Positions 6,369-10,499 of a stretch of DNA of 10,499 nucleotides are shown in pieces. Positions within the stretch are counted from its first letter, which is position 1. Each line of letters begins with the position of its first letter. Source of the DNA: Allobrachymonas sp. (lineage in GTDB: Bacteria; Pseudomonadota; Gammaproteobacteria; Burkholderiales; Burkholderiaceae_C); the NCBI GenBank assembly GCA_018054915.1, contig JAGPIR010000030.1, positions 1 to 10,499 of the forward strand, in the 5' to 3' direction. The notes below the pieces were generated by a model. It saw nothing but the letters and a program-made list of their open reading frames with translations, searched no databases and was not told the DNA's origin. The translations under genes and the position numbers were made by a program.

Positions 6369-6372
6369 ACAG
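6357..6372. promoter_or_regulatory. LexA box 2 (consensus ends)
   Basis: CTGTATTTTCAAACAG has the full CTGT-N8-ACAG pattern. It lies three bases from box 1, so two LexA dimers could sit almost side by side. It overlaps the lexA -35 hexamer and ends 32 bases before the asparaginase ATG, so it could also restrict transcription in that direction. Confidence 0.85.
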
Positions 6373-6404
6373 TTTTCCGGATTTTGCAAGGGCATACAAA
6401 GAAA

Positions 6405-7448
6405 ATGGCAAAGATTGTGGTTTTGGCAACAGGCGGCACCATTGCCGGGCAGGGAGCAGACGCCAACGATGGGGTGGCCTATCAGGCGGCCCAGATTGAT
6501 GTGGAGGGGTTGCTGGGGGGTATTTGCGGCCTGCAGGATCTGTTGGGCGCCGATACGTTGCAGGGCGAGCAGGTGGCGCAAGTCAACAGCAAGGATATGG
6601 ATTTTTCCATATGGCAGGTATTGGCCCGGCGCTGCGCACACTGGCTGGCACAGCCCGACGTGCGCGCCGTATTGGTGACGCATGGCACGGATACGCTCGA
6701 GGAAACCGCCTGTTTCCTGCAGCAGGCGCTGGCCGCTGCGCCAACTGCACACGTTTGGCAGAAAAAACCGGTGGTTTTGACTTGCGCCATGCGTCCGGCC
6801 ACAGCGCGCCTGAGTGATGGGCCGCAAAACCTGGCCGATGCACTGGCAGTGGCGCGAGACCCGCGTGCGTGCGCAGTGATGGCGGTGGCGGCAGGAAGCG
6901 TACACGCCGCCGATGCCGTGCAGAAAATTCATCCCTACCGGCTTGACGCCTTCAGCAGCGGTGATGCGGGCCTGCTGGCGGTCGTGGAAGAAGGCCATGT
7001 TCGCTGGCTGCGCGAGCCGCCGGGCTGGCCGCAGGAAACCGACAGGCGTTTGTGGCAGGCCCTGCTTCATACGGCACCCGCCGACTGGCCCTGGGTGGAG
7101 GTGCTGCACAGTCATGCAGGGGCTGATGCCCGCGCGTTGCATGCACTGGTGCAGGCTGGCGTGCAGGGCGTTGTGCTGGCCGGAACCGGCAACGCCACCC
7201 TGCATCAGACGCTCGAAGAAGTGGCCCCATCCCTGCCAGCAAAGAATGTGGCGGTGGCGCTGGCGCCGCGCTGCTCCGCCAGCGCTGTGGTGCGCAGTGC
7301 GGTCTCGCCAGCCGATCCGGCGCCGCTGGTATTGTGTGCCACCGGCAAGGGCGGCGCAGCCACGGCATTGCCCGTAAGCAAGGCACGGGTGCATCTGGTG
7401 CTACGCCTGCTGGCAGCACGCGCCGGTGCGGTGCAGGCGGTCAGCTGA
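6405..7448 (+). CDS. Asparaginase-family amidohydrolase, cytoplasmic
   Basis: The product belongs to the bacterial L-asparaginase/glutaminase family, which hydrolyses L-asparagine to aspartate and ammonia. The ATG at 6405 gives 347 residues starting MAKIVVLATGGTIAG. A TTG at 6384 would add seven residues but has no support. There is no signal peptide, so the enzyme should be cytoplasmic, unlike the periplasmic type II enzyme of E. coli. The catalytic set is visible: Thr12 in TGGTIAG, Tyr26 in the flexible loop, Ser62 (QVNSKDMDF), Thr95-Asp96 (THGTDTLEET) and Lys174 (probable counterpart of Lys162 in E. coli AnsB). CAMRPATARLSDGPQNL matches the family AMRP motif. It is divergent from lexA across the LexA boxes and is followed 34 bases later by a membrane protein gene, suggesting a plus-strand cluster. 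Substrate preference, asparagine versus glutamine, cannot be settled from the sequence. Confidence 0.9.
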   Translation: MAKIVVLATGGTIAGQGADANDGVAYQAAQIDVEGLLGGICGLQDLLGADTLQGEQVAQVNSKDMDFSIWQVLARRCAHWLAQPDVRAVLVTHGTDTLEETACFLQQALAAAPTAHVWQKKPVVLTCAMRPATARLSDGPQNLADALAVARDPRACAVMAVAAGSVHAADAVQKIHPYRLDAFSSGDAGLLAVVEEGHVRWLREPPGWPQETDRRLWQALLHTAPADWPWVEVLHSHAGADARALHALVQAGVQGVVLAGTGNATLHQTLEEVAPSLPAKNVAVALAPRCSASAVVRSAVSPADPAPLVLCATGKGGAATALPVSKARVHLVLRLLAARAGAVQAVS

Positions 7449-7482
7449 TCGGCACGAACACATCCGCAACAAGGAAGCCTGC

Positions 7483-8256
7483 ATGTTCAACATTCCATAT
7501 TTTTTTGGCATTGGCCTGCACGTGATCGTGGCCCTATTTTTTGCCGTACACGCCGTGCGCACGGGCCGGGAAATGTACTGGCTATTGCTCCTGTTCATGT
7601 TTCCGATGCTGGGCAGTGTGGTGTATTTTTTTGCCGTGTATTGGCCCGATATGCGGATCAGGCGGGGCGTGAGCAAAGTGGCGAGTGCCGCCTTGCAAAC
7701 ACTGGACCCTGGCAAGGCGCTGCGCGAGGCGCGCAAGGCGTACACGCTCACACCCACGGCGCAAAACCGCATGCAATTGGCGCAGTGCCTGCTCGACGAT
7801 GACCAGCCCGGTGAAGCGGCCGGACATTACGAAGCCTGCCTGAAAGGGCCGTTTGCCAACGATCCGGAAATCCGGCTCGGCGCAGCCAGCGCGCGTCTGG
7901 CCAATGGGCAGGCCGCCATGGCACTGGAATTGTTGCTTTTCATCCGCGAGCAGCATCCGCAGTTTCGTCCCGAGGCCGTGACCATGGCTCTCGCCAAGGC
8001 CCATGCCGCGATGGGGCAGCGAGAGCAGGCGCGTCAGCTGTTTGACGAAGCGGCGCAGCGGTTCGGTTCGTTTGAAGCGCATGCCGAATATGCCATTTGG
8101 GCCGCAGACAGCGGACAGGCCGAGCTGGCGCAGCAGCAATACGCCGAATTGCAGGCCATCATGCAGCATTGGCAAAGCAACCGCCACGCCAAGGCGCTCA
8201 ATCGTGCGTTGCTCAGACGGCTGGAGCAGTCGCGGGCCAGGGCGGGGTTGCGGTGA
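7483..8256 (+). CDS. Membrane-anchored protein with TPR-like helical domain
   Basis: The protein has 257 residues and no recognised gene name. Two transmembrane helices lie at about residues 5-25 and 32-53. The second contains MYWLLLLFMFPMLGSVVYF, which resembles the N-terminal membrane domain of cardiolipin synthases and related phospholipase D proteins (PLDc_N), but no HKD phospholipase motif follows. Residues 65-257 are soluble and form paired helices of tetratricopeptide-repeat type, such as NRMQLAQCLLDDDQPGEAAGHYEACL and ALAKAHAAMGQREQARQLFDEAA. Such domains usually hold protein partners, here probably on the cytoplasmic side. The ATG at 7483 is chosen for its good ribosome binding site (AAGGAAG, 7471-7477) and because it places the first helix at the N-terminus. 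Its stop overlaps the ribosome binding region of thiL, so the two are probably translated together. Confidence 0.82.
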   Translation: MFNIPYFFGIGLHVIVALFFAVHAVRTGREMYWLLLLFMFPMLGSVVYFFAVYWPDMRIRRGVSKVASAALQTLDPGKALREARKAYTLTPTAQNRMQLAQCLLDDDQPGEAAGHYEACLKGPFANDPEIRLGAASARLANGQAAMALELLLFIREQHPQFRPEAVTMALAKAHAAMGQREQARQLFDEAAQRFGSFEAHAEYAIWAADSGQAELAQQQYAELQAIMQHWQSNRHAKALNRALLRRLEQSRARAGLR

Positions 8257-8259
8257 GGA

Positions 8260-9375
8260 ATGGACGAAGCAGCCCGTCAACCAGCCCCTGATTTCAGCAA
8301 GCCGTTTGGTGTTCATTGCATGTCCAATCCCAGCAAATCCCGGGGCGAATTCGACCTGATCGCACGCCACTTCCGGCGCGGCCTGCCCTTGCGCCATGCT
8401 CCGCTGGGCGTGGGCGATGACTGCGCGCTGCTGCGGCCCATCCCTGGCGAGATGCTGGCCATCTCCACCGATACGCTCGTGGCCGGCCGCCACTTTTTTG
8501 AAGACGTTGATGCGGCCGCGCTGGGCCATAAGGCGCTGGCCGTGAACCTGAGCGACCTGGCGGCCAGTGGCGCGCAGCCGATGGCCTTTGTGCTGGCGCT
8601 CACTTTGCCGTCTGTGGACGACGCCTGGCTGGCAGCATTTGCGCAAGGGCTATTTGCCCTGGCCGACGCCAGTGGCTGCGAACTGATCGGAGGCGACACG
8701 ACGCGTGGGCCGCTTGCCATCGCCATCACCGTGTTCGGCAGTGTACCGTTGGAACATGCGCTGGTGCGCAGTGGCGCACGGGCGGGGGATGACATCTACG
8801 TCAGCCACCGCGTGGGCGAAGGCCTGGGCGATGCGCGGCTGGCGTTGCATCTGTTGCAGGCCCAGCGCGGTCAAGCCGTTGCCGATGTCCTCAAAGGGGT
8901 TTCTGTCATGCAACGGTCAGCGCTGTTGCAGGCGTGCCGGCAACGGCTGGAGCGGCCGGTTGCGCGAACATCACTGGGCTTGGCCCTGCGCGGCGTGGCC
9001 AGCGCCGGCATGGACCTGAGCGATGGTCTGCAGGGCGATTTGCGCCACATCCTGACCGCCTCGGGGGTCGGTGCAACGCTGGATGTGCTGGGGGATGCCG
9101 ACGCAACCGGCCTGCTCGCAGCCGCCAGCCCGGCTGTTCGCACATTGGGTGCGGAGGCGGCGCTGGAATATGCGCTGGCTGGCGGCGATGACTATGAATT
9201 GCTATTCACGGCGGCGGCACAGCAGCGTGCGCAGATCCGTCGCGTGGCCGCGCAAACCGGCCTGCTGCTGACGCGAATCGGTTGCATCGATGCACAGACC
9301 GGCTTGCGCCTGCGGCACGCCGGCGGTGGCGGCAATCCGTTACAAGGACACGGATTTGACCATTTCGCCGCCTGA
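8260..9375 (+). CDS. thiL: Thiamine-monophosphate kinase
   Basis: ThiL phosphorylates thiamine monophosphate with ATP to make thiamine diphosphate, the last step of de novo synthesis of that cofactor. Family motifs appear in order (numbered from 8260): GEFDLIARHF at 29-38, GVGDDCALL at 50-58, the metal/ATP site STDTLVAGRHF at 69-79, KALAVNLSDLAASGA at 92-106, LIGGDTTRGP at 143-152, then SAGMDLSDGL and GGDDYELLFT. The frame gives 371 residues from the ATG at 8260, against 325 in E. coli. A start at 8320 (MSNPSKSRGEF, 351 residues) fits the family better by length but lacks a ribosome binding site. The 8260 start has GGTGA at 8252-8256 in good register and would couple translation to the preceding gene, whose stop lies four bases upstream. 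pgpA, a frequent neighbour of thiL, is absent downstream. Confidence 0.95.
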   Translation: MDEAARQPAPDFSKPFGVHCMSNPSKSRGEFDLIARHFRRGLPLRHAPLGVGDDCALLRPIPGEMLAISTDTLVAGRHFFEDVDAAALGHKALAVNLSDLAASGAQPMAFVLALTLPSVDDAWLAAFAQGLFALADASGCELIGGDTTRGPLAIAITVFGSVPLEHALVRSGARAGDDIYVSHRVGEGLGDARLALHLLQAQRGQAVADVLKGVSVMQRSALLQACRQRLERPVARTSLGLALRGVASAGMDLSDGLQGDLRHILTASGVGATLDVLGDADATGLLAAASPAVRTLGAEAALEYALAGGDDYELLFTAAAQQRAQIRRVAAQTGLLLTRIGCIDAQTGLRLRHAGGGGNPLQGHGFDHFAA

Positions 9376-9435
9376 TGCGGGAGGACTGCCGCCCAGCAGC
9401 AGGACAGCGTGTGGCAAAACTGCGGCAACGGGCAT

Positions 9436-9461
9436 TTGCGGCCTGACACAGCCTGCCGCAA
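9436..9461. repeat. Inverted repeat over the -35 region of the small exported gene
   Basis: TTGCGGC (9436-9442) and GCCGCAA (9455-9461) form a perfect 7-bp inverted repeat whose 12-base centre contains the predicted -35 hexamer. A related sequence, TGCGGCAACGG (9421-9431), is repeated with one change at 9454-9464, 33 bases on. No T tract follows, so an operator is more likely than a thiL terminator, though a rho-type end cannot be excluded. Confidence 0.4.
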
Positions 9462-9471
9462 CGGCTATGAT
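9443..9471 (+). promoter_or_regulatory. Promoter of the small exported protein gene
   Basis: CTGACA (9443-9448) and TATGAT (9466-9471) are separated by exactly 17 bases, each one base from the sigma-70 consensus. The start site would fall near 9478, leaving a leader of about 27 bases with a strong ribosome binding site. This suggests the gene is transcribed independently of thiL. Confidence 0.65.
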
Positions 9472-9504
9472 GCGGGCATTGCATCCGGTTGAGGGAGGGG
9501 TTCC

Positions 9505-9876
9505 ATGCGCAAGAACTTGATCCGCGCGGGCATCGGCATGATTGTGGCCATGTCCGCCACTGCGGCCAGTGCGGCCTGCTACCACGTATACAACGGCCGG
9601 GGACAGTTGGTGGAGCGCAGTCCCGGCCCGCCGGTCAACATGAGCCTGCATTTGCGGCAGACCGTTCCGGTGAAATATGGCCGTGGTGCCACCATGGTAT
9701 TTGAGGCCCCCGCAGGAACAGCCTGTACGGAGTTTTCTGCCCTGCGCACTGCGCGCCGCAGCCGGTCGATTCAGGACAACGAGGCCATTCTCGACAATCT
9801 GGCGCGGCTGAATACCGATCCGCGCGGGCGGCTGGGCGGTCGAGACGACCGCTGGCTGGCGGACGTGAAGTTCTGA
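9505..9876 (+). CDS. Small exported protein of unknown function
   Basis: The 123-residue product has a clear signal peptide: basic MRKNLIR, a hydrophobic core, and cleavage after ASA (residue 23) or SAA (residue 24). The mature protein begins near Cys25 (CYHVYNGRGQLVERSPGPPV). The residues before Cys do not form a good lipobox, so a soluble periplasmic protein is more likely than a lipoprotein. A second cysteine lies in GTACTEF, and the two could form a disulfide. The C-terminus is rich in Arg and Asp and ends LADVKF. The ATG at 9505 follows a strong purine tract (GAGGGAGGGG, 9491-9500). The start of the mature domain resembles short uncharacterised proteins I recall from Burkholderiales, but I assign no function. 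It has its own promoter. Confidence 0.82.
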   Translation: MRKNLIRAGIGMIVAMSATAASAACYHVYNGRGQLVERSPGPPVNMSLHLRQTVPVKYGRGATMVFEAPAGTACTEFSALRTARRSRSIQDNEAILDNLARLNTDPRGRLGGRDDRWLADVKF

Positions 9877-9911
9877 AAGGCGGGCTGTGTGCAGCCTGTA
9901 ACCGGACGGAG

Positions 9912-9941
9912 TTTCCGCGCGTTCATGTCATGTGCGATAAT
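9912..9941 (+). promoter_or_regulatory. Promoter of rpmE2
   Basis: GATAAT (9936-9941), preceded by TGTGC, is a good -10. TTTCCG (9912-9917) is a weak -35 with an 18-base spacer. The predicted start near 9948 leaves a leader of about 60 bases. TTTCCGCG (9912-9919) and CGCGGAAA (9951-9958) form an 8-bp inverted repeat that brackets the promoter and may be an operator. Confidence 0.5.
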
Positions 9942-10009
9942 GCAAAGCTTCGCGGAAAGTATGTCAGGCTGGCTGGCACGGCTCCCGCAGTGTTCTTTAA
10001 GGGAAATCC

Positions 10010-10267
10010 ATGAAAGAAGGCATCCATCCTAATTACCGCGAAGTTTGCTTCGTGGACTTGTCCAATGGCTTCAAGTTCGTGACGCGTTCCTGCGTCAACG
10101 CCAAGGAAACCGTCAAGATGGACGATGGCCGCGAGCTGCCCCTGTTCAAGCTGGACACTTCCAGTGAATCGCATCCGTTCTATACCGGCACCCAGAAATC
10201 GGTCGACAACATGGGTGGTCGCGTCGAGAAATTCCGCAACCGCTACGCCAAAAAACCCTCCGCCTGA
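10010..10267 (+). CDS. rpmE2: 50S ribosomal protein L31, type B
   Basis: L31 is a small protein of the large ribosomal subunit that helps bridge the 50S and 30S subunits. The product has 85 residues, normal for type B. It begins MKEGIHPNYREV and has the type B signature SSESHPFYTG near residues 51-60. It contains only two cysteines (C13 and C28), not the four that bind zinc in type A L31, so it is the zinc-independent form. TAAGGG at 10000-10005 is the ribosome binding site for the ATG at 10010. The gene is monocistronic, with its own promoter and a strong terminator. In some bacteria this paralogue is repressed by Zur when zinc is plentiful, but I see no clear Zur box here, and in many betaproteobacteria type B is simply the standard L31. 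Confidence 0.97.
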   Translation: MKEGIHPNYREVCFVDLSNGFKFVTRSCVNAKETVKMDDGRELPLFKLDTSSESHPFYTGTQKSVDNMGGRVEKFRNRYAKKPSA

Positions 10268-10295
10268 GGCAGGTGTGACCTGCGGCAGATGCAAG

Positions 10296-10326
10296 CAAAG
10301 CAGCCCGCAGGCTGCTTTGTTTTTTT
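10296..10326 (+). terminator. Intrinsic terminator of rpmE2
   Basis: CAAAGCAGCC, the loop CGCA and GGCTGCTTTG form a perfect 10-bp stem followed by seven T. It starts 28 bases after the rpmE2 stop codon. Confidence 0.93.
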
Positions 10327-10372
10327 GCGCCCCTGTTGTTTGCCGGGCATCGCCCAACCGGATAGCCTTTTC

Positions 10373-10499
10373 GTGAATCAGCCTTCGCCAGCCATTGTTG
10401 CCCAGGAGGGCGTGCGCCGCCTGCCGCGCTGGGGGCTGCTGCTTTTTTGCGCGATTTACATATTGGCGGGGTTTGTCTGGCGCGACCCCTGGAAGGGCG
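10373..10499 (+). CDS. N-terminal fragment of a membrane protein, possibly a GT39/ArnT-like glycosyltransferase
   Basis: An open frame starts at GTG 10373 and leaves the window after 42 codons. GGAT at 10360-10363 is a weak ribosome binding site. The fragment has a polar N-terminus (about 18 residues), then RLPRWGLLLFCAIYILAGF, which is a transmembrane helix, then WRDPWKG. A basic residue cluster, a first helix and an RDPW motif near the end of that helix are typical, from memory, of the start of betaproteobacterial ArnT/PMT-type glycosyltransferases and related multi-span proteins. Too little is present to be sure. An upstream TTG in the same frame is an alternative start. The gene follows the rpmE2 terminator, so it needs its own promoter, which I could not identify. 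Confidence 0.55.
   Translation, partial: MNQPSPAIVAQEGVRRLPRWGLLLFCAIYILAGFVWRDPWKG

Noticed and set aside
5146..6678. 510-codon plus-strand open frame
   Set aside because: It covers the reverse strand of lexA, the LexA operators and the start of the asparaginase gene, and its product shows no coherent domain. It arises from high GC content.
6291..7394. 367-codon minus-strand open frame
   Set aside because: It is antisense to the asparaginase gene, whose catalytic motifs are all in the plus-strand frame, and it would overlap lexA and its operators.
7582..8646. 354-codon minus-strand open frame
   Set aside because: It lies antisense to the TPR membrane protein and the first part of thiL, both well supported. 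The translation is rich in Arg, Gly and Gln and matches nothing I know.
1..10499. Mobile element, CRISPR array, tRNA, toxin-antitoxin or defence system
   Set aside because: No transposase, integrase, repeat-spacer pattern, tRNA TψC motif or defence-associated domain was found in either strand. The region looks like stable core chromosome.

Overview
The window carries a chromosomal, high-GC, housekeeping-type region that most resembles a betaproteobacterium of the Burkholderiales, probably Comamonadaceae or a close relative. This rests on the GyrA sequence, the short OmpA-family protein with a small cysteine-containing N-terminal domain, a LexA with CTGT-N8-ACAG operators, and a zinc-independent type B L31. 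The genus cannot be fixed from the sequence alone. I see no phage, transposon, CRISPR array or tRNA.

Layout, left to right. Positions 1-2589 (minus strand) hold almost all of gyrA, whose 3' end runs off the window. A 289-base intergenic region separates it from the divergent ompA-family gene (2879-3475, plus), which ends in a strong bidirectional terminator (3500-3525). The 356-base gap that follows is not empty. It holds a structured stretch on the plus strand that ends in a second intrinsic terminator (3659-3679), and a clear 4.5S signal recognition particle RNA gene (ffs) on the minus strand (3696-3791) with its own promoter. Next, on the minus strand, come a D-2-hydroxyacid dehydrogenase-family protein (3832-4839), a Pro/Ala-rich hypothetical protein (5079-5516) and lexA (5635-6294). 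Divergent from lexA runs a plus-strand cluster: an asparaginase-family gene (6405-7448), a two-helix membrane protein with a soluble helical-repeat tail (7483-8256) and thiL (8260-9375). After these come two independently promoted genes, a small exported protein (9505-9876) and rpmE2 for ribosomal protein L31 type B (10010-10267, with terminator). The last feature is the start of a probable membrane protein (from 10373) that leaves the window.

Functionally this is mostly core machinery: DNA topology (GyrA), DNA-damage response (LexA), protein targeting (4.5S RNA), translation (L31), thiamine diphosphate synthesis (ThiL) and envelope anchoring (OmpA). Two LexA boxes sit between lexA and the asparaginase gene and overlap the predicted lexA promoter, so LexA very probably represses itself and may also affect the asparaginase cluster.

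I found no wholly new system. The points most worth checking are: GyrA with Tyr at position 87, the quinolone-resistance position usually held by Asp; a hydroxyacid dehydrogenase whose catalytic Arg is replaced by His, with further changes in conserved motifs; a candidate ompA 3'-derived small RNA; the ffs gene in a gap that looks empty at the protein level; and the shared SOS control region.
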